Assembly (NCBI RefSeq): GCF_009497155.1
Contig: NZ_WINI01000009.1
Location: 186,001 to 250,000 of the forward strand
From: Glaciimonas soli
GTDB lineage: Bacteria; Pseudomonadota; Gammaproteobacteria; Burkholderiales; Burkholderiaceae_D
Length of the DNA: 64,000 nt
Direction: 5' to 3'
The notes below the pieces were generated by a model. It made no database searches. It was not told the origin of the DNA and worked only from the letters and a program-made list of their open reading frames with translations. Position 1 is the stretch's first letter, and each line of letters begins with the position of its first letter. Made by a program: the position numbers and the translations under genes. This document shows positions 47,495 through 56,022 of the stretch, piece after piece.

Positions 47495-48730
47495 CTATCG
47501 CCCTCGCATAAACAATATAACGCCACCAATTGCAGCGACGATCTGTGAAATTAACAGGATAAAAAAGCCGGATGAAACTTTACCGTAATGCGTCATCACC
47601 ACGCCCATCAGCACGGGAACGCAAGCTGAGAAAAAATTGCCAACGCCGTTAATCAATCCATAGGTACTTCCCACCGCAGATCGCTTGGCATAATGTTGTA
47701 TCAGCGTTGGAATCGCGCTTCCCTGTGCGCCCCAAAATGCATTCGCGGCCAACATGAAAAAAGCCGTCGCCCAAATTGCTTCGCTGTGAATGATGCCCCA
47801 AATACTTAAGGCTGCAGCTATGCCACCAAACACAAACACCAATGGCGCTTTGTATGGTGGCATTCGATCTAACCACACACCACCGGCATATTTCGCAGCG
47901 ATGCTGATGATAAAAGGCAAGGACGAAAAAATCCCCATCTGCTTCAGAGAAAAATGCTTTTCATCGATCAAATATGCCGGTAACCAGGAAGTCGTTCCCC
48001 ATAAATAACTGAGTGTCGCCATTTCAATCACCATAATCCACATCAGCATCGGCGTTTGCCACGCAATGACAAAAGTACTCCAGACACGCTGGGCCACCGA
48101 CGTGTTGGATGTAGTGGATGCGCTAACCTGACTTGGCTGCGATGGCGAAGATCGCTTGGGCTGAATGAACAATAAAACAAATGACAAACCGATCAGGAGA
48201 TTCACTGCTGTCAGCACATAAAAAGTGGCATGCCAGCCTAAATGCGTCATCAGCAAAGTAATCAGCGGAAAGCCAATCGCCAAACCCAAAGAAACACCGA
48301 TAGCGGTCACTGCATTTGGTTTGCCATATTCATGGTGTGAAAAATGATCGCTGATGTACATGGTTTTTAACGAGAACAACGGTCCTTCCGCGATACCCAG
48401 CAACGTCCGTGCCATCAGCAGCAATAGTAAGGATCCCGTTAATGGCGAAACCGCCGTAAGCAAAGCCCAGGCAAGCACGCTCCATATCAATCCCTGGCGA
48501 TAACCTAATAACGTTTCCAGCCAGGGCGTTAAAAACATGGCCGAAATACCATAACCTAACAGGAATACCGTCATCAAAGCACCTTGCCAGCTGCGATCTC
48601 CCTGCAAATTGAAATGTGCTAAAAATTCCGGATTGACTAACATGACGGCGACATTTATACGGTCAATATAGGCAATGGTAACAAGCAACAACAAGGTGAT
48701 GACGCCCCACCAACGATTGGGATTTGACAT
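47495..48730 (-). CDS. MFS transporter of the anion:cation symporter type
   Basis: This roughly 411-residue permease has 12 predicted helices. The N-terminal WGVITLLLLVTIAYIDRINVAVM, the GPLFSLKTMYISDHF segment and the central hydrophilic loop (about 195-225) place it with sugar-acid/organic-acid transporters (ACS family, ExuT/GudP-like). The cytoplasmic loop signature after helix 2 is degenerate. I chose the ATG at 48730; ATGs at 48751 and 48754 add seven or eight residues. It is divergent from the ECF sigma operon. The substrate is unknown. Confidence 0.88.
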   Translation of the reverse strand: MSNPNRWWGVITLLLLVTIAYIDRINVAVMLVNPEFLAHFNLQGDRSWQGALMTVFLLGYGISAMFLTPWLETLLGYRQGLIWSVLAWALLTAVSPLTGSLLLLLMARTLLGIAEGPLFSLKTMYISDHFSHHEYGKPNAVTAIGVSLGLAIGFPLITLLMTHLGWHATFYVLTAVNLLIGLSFVLLFIQPKRSSPSQPSQVSASTTSNTSVAQRVWSTFVIAWQTPMLMWIMVIEMATLSYLWGTTSWLPAYLIDEKHFSLKQMGIFSSLPFIISIAAKYAGGVWLDRMPPYKAPLVFVFGGIAAALSIWGIIHSEAIWATAFFMLAANAFWGAQGSAIPTLIQHYAKRSAVGSTYGLINGVGNFFSACVPVLMGVVMTHYGKVSSGFFILLISQIVAAIGGVILFMRGR

Positions 48731-48996
48731 AGGATTTCTTTCTGCTTGCATCAATTGATGGGACTTGGGAATGCTGATAAATATTGAGGTGTGAAACCAG
48801 TAATATTTGCGTCTTTCATGATATCAAAAATGAAACCAGCCTTACATTAAATTGTCGCTGCAACGCATGACAAAGATCGGGATATACGCAAACCGGGTGT
48901 TTGCAATGGTGTACTGTTAGTTTCCTGTTTGATTATCTTTATAAGAAAATTTTCGTTTCCCCACAATATTTTTAATTGTGAAACGTCTTCAATAGT

Positions 48997-49578
48997 ATGA
49001 GCCCACCGAACAGCCCGAATCCGTTGACAGATCAAGACAGAGACATCACCGCGACTGTTTTGCGTGAGCGGGTCAAACTCGGCAATTTCATACTGCGTCG
49101 CGTGCGCGATCCAACCGAGGCTGACGATATTTTGCAGGATGTTTTTCAGGAGTTCGTGCAGGCATATCGCCTTCCCGCACCGATCGAACAGGCGAGTGCC
49201 TGGTTGTTCCGTGTCGCGCGCAATCGCATCATAGACCGCTTTCGCAAAAAGAAAGAGCAACAGATCAGCGAGACAGACGACGATGTAGATGATGCAGAGA
49301 GCGAGTATCGGCTCGATCTTGTTCTGCCAACGCTCGATGCAGGACCTGAGGCTGTGTATGCGAGGTCAGTATTACTCGAAGAATTGCAGCTAGCCATAGC
49401 CGAGCTGCCAGAAAATCAGCGCGATGTCTTCATCGGACATGAACTCGATGGACTCAGTTTTAAAGAAATGGCAGCGCAAAGCGGTGTCGCTGTGAATACC
49501 TTGTTGGCGCGCAAACGCTACGCAGTGCTGTTTTTGCGTAGCCGTTTGCAAACGGTATACGACGAATTTGACTTATAA
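48997..49578 (+). CDS. ECF-type RNA polymerase sigma factor
   Basis: The 193-residue sigma-70 family protein has region 2 (FILRRVRDPTEADDILQDVFQEFVQAY, AWLFRVARNRIIDRFRKKK) and region 4 (LAIAELPENQRDVFIGHELDGLSFKEMAAQSGVAVNTLLARKRYAVLFLR). It directs polymerase to a small set of promoters. It heads an operon with a small membrane protein, a ferredoxin and an MFS transporter. No classical anti-sigma gene with a zinc-binding (ZAS) motif is present; the membrane protein that follows is the only candidate. Confidence 0.92.
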   Translation: MSPPNSPNPLTDQDRDITATVLRERVKLGNFILRRVRDPTEADDILQDVFQEFVQAYRLPAPIEQASAWLFRVARNRIIDRFRKKKEQQISETDDDVDDAESEYRLDLVLPTLDAGPEAVYARSVLLEELQLAIAELPENQRDVFIGHELDGLSFKEMAAQSGVAVNTLLARKRYAVLFLRSRLQTVYDEFDL

Positions 49579-49592
49579 AGAAGGAGAAAGAA

Positions 49593-49913
49593 ATGGATTT
49601 CAGAGCAAGAAAATTAGCTAAAGTAATATTCATAGTCGTGGCTGCTGCAGCACTTGGCGCCGCTGTCATGTTGCTATGGAATTTAGTCATGCCAGGATTG
49701 TTCGTTGGCAGCCGTCAGATTGATTACTGGCATGCGGTCGGTTTGTTAGTTCTCTGCCGCATCCTGTTTGGAGGATTCCGTGGACACGTTGGCTGGCATG
49801 GTCGTCATCAGCATTGGCAAAAATGGCAAGAGATGACACCTGAAGAACGCGAACAATTTCGCAAACACCGCCCATTCCCGCGCAGAAGAGGTGAGGAACG
49901 AGGCGAGCAATGA
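49593..49913 (+). CDS. small membrane protein downstream of the sigma factor
   Basis: The 106-residue product has two hydrophobic helices (IFIVVAAAALGAAVMLLWNLV and YWHAVGLLVLCRILFGGF). A basic, histidine-rich tail follows (GHVGWHGRHQHWQKW), with a MTPEEREQFRKH segment also seen in small proteins that accompany ECF sigma genes. It might sense metal or anchor the sigma factor, but this is inference. AGAAGGAG precedes the start, and its stop overlaps the ferredoxin start (ATGA). Confidence 0.8.
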   Translation: MDFRARKLAKVIFIVVAAAALGAAVMLLWNLVMPGLFVGSRQIDYWHAVGLLVLCRILFGGFRGHVGWHGRHQHWQKWQEMTPEEREQFRKHRPFPRRRGEERGEQ

Positions 49914-50209
49914 ACTCGAGCAAAACGGCGATAGCCAGCTGCAAACAGGAGCCAGGAATAATCGTTCCGATCATCAACCTGACGCGTTGCGAAGGCAAAG
50001 GCGATTGTGTCGATGTCTGCCCAGAGAACGTGTTTCAGGTTAGACGTATCGACGATAGCGATTACCAAAGTCTGAACCTGTTACATAAATTCAAGTTACG
50101 CGTGCACGGGGTGAAGGTTGCTTATACGCCCAACGCCGATGCATGTCGGGCATGTGGCTTGTGCGTCAGCGCTTGCCCTGAACATGCCATCACACTCACT
50201 CGCCTTTGA
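49910..50209 (+). CDS. ferredoxin with two [4Fe-4S] sites
   Basis: This is a 99-residue bacterial ferredoxin. The first cluster motif is CEGKGDCVDVCP and the second CRACGLCVSACP, giving two sets of cysteines as in 2[4Fe-4S] ferredoxins. The roughly 60-residue gap between the motifs is longer than in the smallest ferredoxins. It overlaps the membrane-protein gene by four bases and precedes an MFS transporter by 15. It may supply electrons to an oxidoreductase encoded elsewhere. Confidence 0.9.
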   Translation: MNSSKTAIASCKQEPGIIVPIINLTRCEGKGDCVDVCPENVFQVRRIDDSDYQSLNLLHKFKLRVHGVKVAYTPNADACRACGLCVSACPEHAITLTRL

Positions 50210-50224
50210 ACCGACAACCAACAT

Positions 50225-51481
50225 ATGAAGCCAGCCACCACATCCGCACCACCCCAGTTTTCTCGCTATCAGAAGTACGTTGTCGGCATGCTAGCGTTCC
50301 TGCAGTTCGCCGTCATTCTCGATTTCATGCTGATGTCGCCGCTCGGTGCCGTGATCATGCCGGCACTGAACATCGGTCCGAAACAGTTCGGATTAGTCGT
50401 CTCCGCTTACGCTTTCAGTGCCGGCGTATCGGGATTGTTAACGGCAGGCTTCGCCGACCGTTTCGATCGTAAAAAAATTCTATTGTTCTTCTATACCGGC
50501 TTCATCATCGGGACATTATGGTGCGGGCTGGCACAAAGTTTTGAAGCCCTGCTGCTGGCACGCATCGTCACAGGACTGTTCGGTGGTGTTATCGGCTCGG
50601 TCGTACTTGCTATCGCGACCGATCTGTTTCCACTGCAAATGCGTGGCCGCGTGATGGGCTTGATCCAAACCGCTTTCGCCGCCAGCCAGATTATGGGTAT
50701 TCCCATCGGTTTATATCTATCCAATCAATGGAATTGGCATGCGCCGTTTTTGGCGATGGCCGCTCTGGGCCTGTTCGGCGGTCTGTTCGTCGCCTGGCGC
50801 ATGCAGCCGGTTGCCGCTCACCTTGCCGTACCTCAGGAACATAGTCCGTGGATGCATCTGTTTCACACGGTGACCGAGCCACGCCACTTGATTGCTTTCG
50901 CGACGACAGCGTTGTTGACCACCGGCGGCTTCATGTTGATGCCATTTAGCAGCGCCTATATTGTGGACAACCTTGGCATCAGTCTGCACAGCCTGCCCAC
51001 GGTTTATCTGATCACGGGGCTATGCACAATTTTCTTCGGCCCCATGATCGGGAAGGCTACCGATACCTTCGGCAAATTCAGAGTGTTTGCGCTAGGCACG
51101 ACGGTCACTATCATCATGGTGCTGATTTATACCCACCTTGATTCCATCTCTCTTCCTGTTCTAATCATTATCAATGTCCTGATGTTTGCAGGAATTTTTT
51201 CGCGCATGATTCCATTCCAGGCGCTGGTATCATCGGTGCCGATTGCCACGCAGCGCGGCTCCTTTAACGCCATCAGTGCCTCCATCCAGCAACTGTCAGG
51301 TGGCATCGCCGCTGTCGTTTCTGGCCACATCGTCACGCTCGGGGCAGATGGCAAGCTTCAGCACTTTGACGTTGCCGGTTACGTAGTTGTTGGAACATCG
51401 CTGGCAGCGTTAACGCTGGTCTGGTTCCTGCAGCGTGGCTTGGCAAATAGAGTTGTACCGCAAAATGCCCCGGCCTTATAA
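50225..51481 (+). CDS. MFS transporter (drug/metabolite efflux type)
   Basis: The 418-residue permease has 12 helices and the DHA1-like cytoplasmic motif GFADRFDRKKILL (loop 2-3). GFMLMPFSSAYIVDNLGISL and a second-half motif (FFGPMIGKATDTFGKFRVF) follow, showing the internal duplication of the family. It is the last gene in the sigma-membrane protein-ferredoxin-MFS operon; a bidirectional terminator follows. Export of a compound that induces the sigma factor is one possible reading. The substrate is unknown. Confidence 0.88.
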   Translation: MKPATTSAPPQFSRYQKYVVGMLAFLQFAVILDFMLMSPLGAVIMPALNIGPKQFGLVVSAYAFSAGVSGLLTAGFADRFDRKKILLFFYTGFIIGTLWCGLAQSFEALLLARIVTGLFGGVIGSVVLAIATDLFPLQMRGRVMGLIQTAFAASQIMGIPIGLYLSNQWNWHAPFLAMAALGLFGGLFVAWRMQPVAAHLAVPQEHSPWMHLFHTVTEPRHLIAFATTALLTTGGFMLMPFSSAYIVDNLGISLHSLPTVYLITGLCTIFFGPMIGKATDTFGKFRVFALGTTVTIIMVLIYTHLDSISLPVLIIINVLMFAGIFSRMIPFQALVSSVPIATQRGSFNAISASIQQLSGGIAAVVSGHIVTLGADGKLQHFDVAGYVVVGTSLAALTLVWFLQRGLANRVVPQNAPAL

Positions 51482-51560
51482 ACCTCGCATTGCAGAATCA
51501 ATGGTATGAGTGATTTGTTGGCAACTAACTGCAACAAATACCTGATATCGAATCGACATC

Positions 51561-51599
51561 AAAAGTAAAAAAGGCCGCTATACGCGGCCATTTACTTTT
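51561..51599. terminator. terminator after the sigma factor operon
   Basis: GGCCGC (51573-51578) and GCGGCC (51584-51589) with flanking AAAAGTAAA/TTTACTTTT arms form a long hairpin with A and T runs on both sides, 80 bases after the MFS stop. Confidence 0.85.
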
Positions 51600-51773
51600 C
51601 CATTGGCAACATTACTGCACTTATGTGCAAAAGTAATAAGTACACAATACAAAGATACTTTTACGCATAAGTAAAATATTATAGAATCAAGTCTTACATA
51701 AAAATTACATAGGCGGCACATTGTCGAAAGCTAGACAATTTGCTGCTTTTTTTATTTGGACTTTTATTTTTCC

Positions 51774-52826
51774 ATGATCAAAATACAAGCAGTGACACAG
51801 CGCTTTAAAGGCGCGAACGGTGCCGCCGTTGATGCGGTCAAGGATGTTGATTTAATCATCAACAAGGGCGAGATTTTTGGCATTATCGGGCGCAGTGGCG
51901 CGGGCAAAAGCACCTTGGTGCGAACACTTAATCTGTTGAACCGCCCTACTGCCGGAAAAATCATCATTGATGGCAAAGATCTGACCGCATTGAATGCCGG
52001 ACAGCTACGAGAAGCGCGGCGCGAGATCGGGATGATTTTCCAGCACTTCAATTTGCTTTCTTCACGCACCGTGTACGACAACATTGCACTGCCGTTGGAA
52101 TTAGCGGGTATGTCAAAAACTGAGATCAACGCCAAAGTAACACCCTTACTGGAATTGGTCGGGCTGACGGCATTGAAAGATCGTTATCCAGCACAAATCA
52201 GCGGCGGTCAAAAACAGCGTGTTGGTATTGCGCGCGCATTGGCGAATGATCCTAAAGTGTTACTGTCGGATGAAGCGACTTCGGCGCTGGATCCAGAAAC
52301 TACGCGTTCAATTTTAGAGCTGCTGCAAAAAATCAATAAAGAACTCGGTTTGACTATTGTGCTGATCACGCATCAGATGGAAGTGATCAAGCAAATTTGT
52401 GATCGTATGGCGGTGATGGAAGCTGGTGAAGTGATTGAGCACGGTCAGGTTATCGACATATTCCGCTCACCCAAACATCCGGTCACACGCTCCATGATCG
52501 GTGACGTGATTAGTCAGGAGTTACCGAGCGGCGTTTTGCAACGCCTTCGCGCGCAATTAGAAAAAAGTGATGCGAGTGAAGGTACCGACCACTTGTTCCG
52601 TTTAGCGTTTATTGGTGACAGTGTCAGCCAGCCGCTGCTGTCTGAAGTGGTACGGAAATTCAATCTGGACTTCAGCATTTTGCATGGTCAGATTGATGAA
52701 ATTCAAGGTCAGGCGTTTGGCTCGCTGGCGATTCTCGCCAATGGCAGCAGCACCGACATCGCTGCAGCAATGGCTTATTTGAATGCACAGGGCGTCACCG
52801 TTGAGGAGTTGAATCATGTCATCTGA
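51774..52826 (+). CDS. metN: methionine ABC transporter ATP-binding protein
   Basis: The 350-residue MetN powers D/L-methionine import. It has Walker [10 protein letters not shown], the Q-loop [15 protein letters not shown], signature SGGQKQR, Walker [14 protein letters not shown] and the switch LITHQM. A C-terminal NIL/ACT-like regulatory domain (about 265-350) is where methionine binding inhibits transport. The start at 51774 lacks a good ribosome binding site; an upstream ATG at 51756 is the alternative. An ATTGTC/GACAAT dyad (51720-51739) followed by T residues precedes the gene and may be an attenuator or just part of the promoter. metI overlaps by 11 bases. Confidence 0.95.
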   Translation: MIKIQAVTQRFKGANGAAVDAVKDVDLIINKGEIFGIIGRSGAGKSTLVRTLNLLNRPTAGKIIIDGKDLTALNAGQLREARREIGMIFQHFNLLSSRTVYDNIALPLELAGMSKTEINAKVTPLLELVGLTALKDRYPAQISGGQKQRVGIARALANDPKVLLSDEATSALDPETTRSILELLQKINKELGLTIVLITHQMEVIKQICDRMAVMEAGEVIEHGQVIDIFRSPKHPVTRSMIGDVISQELPSGVLQRLRAQLEKSDASEGTDHLFRLAFIGDSVSQPLLSEVVRKFNLDFSILHGQIDEIQGQAFGSLAILANGSSTDIAAAMAYLNAQGVTVEELNHVI

Positions 52827-53469
52827 AATGCTGGATTTATTTATCTCGTCGTTCGGCGAAACCTTGATGATGGTTGGAATTTCGGGTGTGCTCGGCGCGT
52901 TGATCGGTATCCCATTGGGAATTGCGGCCCACTTAACCGGGCGCGACGGTGTTTTGCCGAATCTGGCATTTAATCGGATTGCCGGGCTGATCATCAATGC
53001 GGTGCGCTCGACACCGTTCATTATTCTGTTGGTTGCAGTGATTCCCTTCACACGTTTTTTTGTAGGCACATCCATCGGTACGGCCGCAGCGATTGTGCCG
53101 CTGACCATTGCCTCTGCTCCTTTCATTGCGCGTCTGGTTGAAACTGCGTTGCGTGAAGTTGATCGTGGTTTGATCGAAGCAGCACAAGCGATGGGCGCAA
53201 CTACGTGGCAAATCGTTTATAAAGTTCTGATTCCAGAAGCATTTGCAGGCATCGTCGCTGGTTTAACGATTACCTTTGTTAGTCTGGTCGGCTATTCTGC
53301 GATGGCAGGAGCGATTGGTGGTGGCGGTTTGGGCGATCTCGCCATTCGTTACGGTTATCAGCGTTACATGCCGGAAATCATGTGGACGGTTGTGATTATT
53401 TTGATTGTATTTGTGCAGTTGGTACAAACCTTCGGCGATATATTGGTACGTCGTTTGAGTCATAAATAA
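52816..53469 (+). CDS. metI: methionine ABC transporter permease
   Basis: The 217-residue permease has five membrane helices and the EAA loop contacting MetN ([29 protein letters not shown]). [31 protein letters not shown] is diagnostic of MetI. It is translationally coupled to metN. A palindromic repeat fills the gap to metQ, so the binding-protein gene may have its own expression level. Confidence 0.95.
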   Translation: MSSEMLDLFISSFGETLMMVGISGVLGALIGIPLGIAAHLTGRDGVLPNLAFNRIAGLIINAVRSTPFIILLVAVIPFTRFFVGTSIGTAAAIVPLTIASAPFIARLVETALREVDRGLIEAAQAMGATTWQIVYKVLIPEAFAGIVAGLTITFVSLVGYSAMAGAIGGGGLGDLAIRYGYQRYMPEIMWTVVIILIVFVQLVQTFGDILVRRLSHK

Positions 53470-53570
53470 TGTTGAGCAAGGCCAATCAATCATTTTAAAA
53501 ATTCCCTTGTCATTCCCGCGAACGCAGGGATGACGGCGGTATTTTTCAAATCGCGTATTTGGCATTACGT
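53466..53570. repeat. dispersed palindromic element, copy 5, between metI and metQ
   Basis: The core TTGTCATTCCCGCG/GCAGGGATGACGG and the right arm ATTTTTCAAATCGCGTATTTGGCATTACG match the other copies; the left arm is degraded. It lies within the metNIQ operon, where it could stabilise or partly terminate the transcript. Confidence 0.75.
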
Positions 53571-53632
53571 ATGTCCCTACAATCTCAGTGACCGATCAAC
53601 ATCTGAAATTCACATTTTTAAAAAGGAAGAAA

Positions 53633-54433
53633 ATGAAACGCACAACCTTCATTCGTATTGTTGCTGGTCTGGGTATTGCTGCCAGTTTAGTGTCTACCGC
53701 AGCGTTCGCACAGGACAAACCGATCAAAATCGGCGTCACCGGTGGTCCTCACGCTGAGATTTTTGAAGTCGTAAAAAAAGTGGCGGCTAAAGACGGCTTG
53801 AATATCAAGATCATTGAATTCAGCGATTATATTCAACCGAACGCCGCTTTGGCTGCCGGTGATTTGGATGCCAATAGCTATCAACACTTGCCTTATCTGG
53901 AAGCGCAAATAAAAGATCGCGGTTACAAGTTCAGCAACGCCGGTTACACCATCACCTTCCCTATGGGCGTGTATTCGAAAAAAATAAAGTCACTGAAAGA
54001 TTTGAAAGATGGCGCACGGATTGGTATTCCTAACGACCCTACCAATGGTGGCCGTGCATTGTTGCTGTTGCAAACACAGGGTCTATTGAAGTTAAAAGCA
54101 GGCGCTGGCTTGAAAGCGACACCGTTAGATATCGCCGAAAATCCTAAGAAACTGAAGATTGTGGAGATCGATGCCGCGCAATTACCACGCTCATTAGATG
54201 ATCTGGATGCCGCAGCAATCAATGGCAATTACGCCGAATCTGCCGGTCTGGATCCAACCAAGGATGGCATTGCAATTGAAGCCGCACGCAGTCCGTATGC
54301 CAACGTGATCGCAGTGCGTACTGCCGATAAAGACAAACCCTGGGTTGCCAAACTGATCAAGGCATATCACAGCCCGGAAGTAAGACAATTTGTGATTACC
54401 AAGTATAAAAATTCTGTTATTCCTGCCTGGTAA
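53633..54433 (+). CDS. metQ: methionine-binding (NlpA-family) periplasmic protein
   Basis: The 266-residue substrate-binding protein delivers methionine to MetNI. It has a cleavable signal peptide (IRIVAGLGIAASLVSTAAFAQ; no lipobox Cys, unlike E. coli MetQ). It also has KIGVTGGPHAEIFEVVKKVAAKDGL, FSDYIQPNAALAAGDLDANSYQHLPYLE, IGIPNDPTNGGRALLLLQ and AAINGNYAESAGLDP. AAAGGAAG before the ATG at 53633 fixes the start; an upstream ATG gives an atypical tail. Confidence 0.95.
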   Translation: MKRTTFIRIVAGLGIAASLVSTAAFAQDKPIKIGVTGGPHAEIFEVVKKVAAKDGLNIKIIEFSDYIQPNAALAAGDLDANSYQHLPYLEAQIKDRGYKFSNAGYTITFPMGVYSKKIKSLKDLKDGARIGIPNDPTNGGRALLLLQTQGLLKLKAGAGLKATPLDIAENPKKLKIVEIDAAQLPRSLDDLDAAAINGNYAESAGLDPTKDGIAIEAARSPYANVIAVRTADKDKPWVAKLIKAYHSPEVRQFVITKYKNSVIPAW

Positions 54434-54438
54434 AAATA

Positions 54439-54477
54439 AAAACCGACTGTGTTGCTGAGACACAGTCGGTTTTTTTT
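54439..54477 (+). terminator. terminator of metNIQ
   Basis: AAAACCGACTGTG (54439-54451) and CACAGTCGGTTTT (54461-54473) form a 13-bp stem with a nine-base loop and a long T-run, six bases after metQ. Confidence 0.93.
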
Positions 54478-54499
54478 GATTCTGCATTCACACTAACTA

Positions 54500-55783
54500 C
54501 TATCGCTTTTTTGGCACGCTATAACCATCATTGAGCGTCTTCAAAAAAGCAATCACCTCATTAATCTCCGCCGCATTCCATGCCGGCTTATCTCCCTTTT
54601 TCCGCGTCAATGGCTCGTCCACAATATCGACGTTGGCGCGTAAAGCAGGTGGCAGATCGTTGAATTTATCTATGCCGCCGTCTTTATTCTTTGGATACCA
54701 TTTCTCTGGATTGGTATCGCGCTGCACATAAAATTCCAGCGTTTCTTTTAGTGTTGAGAAGCGGCCGTTATGAAAAAAAGCACCGCGGGTTGCAACGTTA
54801 CGTAGCGTCGGTGTTTTGAACATGCCGCAAAACGTTTTGTCGGATTGCTGATCTTTGCGTAGTGGTCCGCACAAACCCATATCGTAATAACTGGCATCCT
54901 TGTTGGCTGGAATTTTGTTATTACGTGGCACACCGATGGCTTCAAACTGGTGATTAGTGAACAAAGGATGTGAACCGTCAGCGCCGCTTTCCAGCGTGTG
55001 ACATGAAGTGCAATTGCCGCCCTTGGGATCGACAAACAATTTCAAACCGCGCTCTTCTTGCGTTGACAGCTTCACTTTGTCATCCAGATAAGCATCGAAT
55101 TTACTGGTGAATGGATAGAAGCTGGGGTCGTGCAATTCAAACTGTTCGATCGCCTTCATCGCTTGCGCATAGGCCTGCTGCTTATTGGTAAAAATAGTGG
55201 CACCAAACACTTTCCTGAAATCTTCTGCGTAGCTGGCACGGGTTAATTTATCTACCACCGCTTCGATACTGGGATTGGCCATTTCATCCGCATTCAACAA
55301 CGGGAAACCGGCTTGCTGCGATAATTTATTGAAGCGCCCGTCCCAGCCGAAGCCACCGAACGGCGGACTATCGGTTTCGGTGATGCGCTCGACGAAACTG
55401 CTGGCGCGCTCTTTATACCAGATCGGCGTTTGATTCAGATGATAGGCCAATGACGGCGCAGCACGACTGCCGAGCGATGCCATATGCGGACCGCCAAGCT
55501 GTACAGACAAGTTGTTGGGTGGTGCATAGGCATGTTTGGGATCGTGACAGCTGGCGCAGGATATGCGGCCTGATGCGGACAAACTTTGATCAAAAAATAT
55601 TTTCTTGCCTAATGCAATGGTCGCTGCTGTCGCTGCAGCATCTGACATTTTTGGGGCAGCCTGGATTACTGCTACAGGCTTTTCAACCGTGGTTGCTGCT
55701 TGTGCCTGCCATCCGTTTACACCGACGCTTAAAATCAACGTGAACGCCAACAAGGAGATAGCCTTCATACTTCTTTTCATCAA
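54500..55783 (-). CDS. di-haem cytochrome c peroxidase/MauG family protein, second copy
   Basis: This 427-residue paralogue of the peroxidase at 37,740-39,086 has a signal peptide (MKAISLLAFTLILSVGVNGWQAQA). It has two haem motifs (CASCHDPKHAY and CTSCHTLESG), GGFGWDGRFNKLSQQ, the GVPRNNKIPAN segment shared with the paralogue and FKTPTLRNVATRGAFFHNG. It would sit in the periplasm and use c-type cytochromes as electron donors. A palindromic repeat and 239 bases separate it from a phosphoesterase gene on the same strand, which is transcribed first. Confidence 0.92.
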   Translation of the reverse strand: MMKRSMKAISLLAFTLILSVGVNGWQAQAATTVEKPVAVIQAAPKMSDAAATAATIALGKKIFFDQSLSASGRISCASCHDPKHAYAPPNNLSVQLGGPHMASLGSRAAPSLAYHLNQTPIWYKERASSFVERITETDSPPFGGFGWDGRFNKLSQQAGFPLLNADEMANPSIEAVVDKLTRASYAEDFRKVFGATIFTNKQQAYAQAMKAIEQFELHDPSFYPFTSKFDAYLDDKVKLSTQEERGLKLFVDPKGGNCTSCHTLESGADGSHPLFTNHQFEAIGVPRNNKIPANKDASYYDMGLCGPLRKDQQSDKTFCGMFKTPTLRNVATRGAFFHNGRFSTLKETLEFYVQRDTNPEKWYPKNKDGGIDKFNDLPPALRANVDIVDEPLTRKKGDKPAWNAAEINEVIAFLKTLNDGYSVPKKR

Positions 55784-55809
55784 GACTCAACCGTAAAAAT
55801 GGTTCATGT

Positions 55810-55902
55810 AAGTAATACCAAATAAGCGATTTAAAAATAACCTCGTGATTCCCACGAACGCGGGGACGACGATAATTTTCAAATCGCTTATTTTGAATTA
55901 CT
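55810..55902. repeat. dispersed palindromic element, copy 6
   Basis: AAGTAATACCAAATAAGCGATTTAAAAAT at the left and TTTTCAAATCGCTTATTTTGAATTACT at the right frame a GTGATTCCCACGAACGCGGGGACGACG core. This is the clearest full-length copy, with outer arms pairing over about 25 bases. Confidence 0.85.
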
Positions 55903-56022
55903 GAAAGCATAAAGCCTTCTGAACACGACTCAGATCCCATTCAGTGATCCAAACCCGCTATCAGAAGGCGCTGCGCAGTTCCGAAATCATCATCGGCTTT
56001 GCGCTGATTCTCTTACTAAAAA

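Noticed and set aside
48847-49260. 137-codon ORF on the minus strand over the ECF sigma gene
   Set aside because: It overlaps the well-supported sigma factor in antisense and has no recognisable domain.
51600-51773. Possible SAM riboswitch before metN
   Set aside because: I could not find the conserved paired segments of SAM-I or SAM-II classes; only a short ATTGTC/GACAAT dyad and an AT-rich tract are visible.
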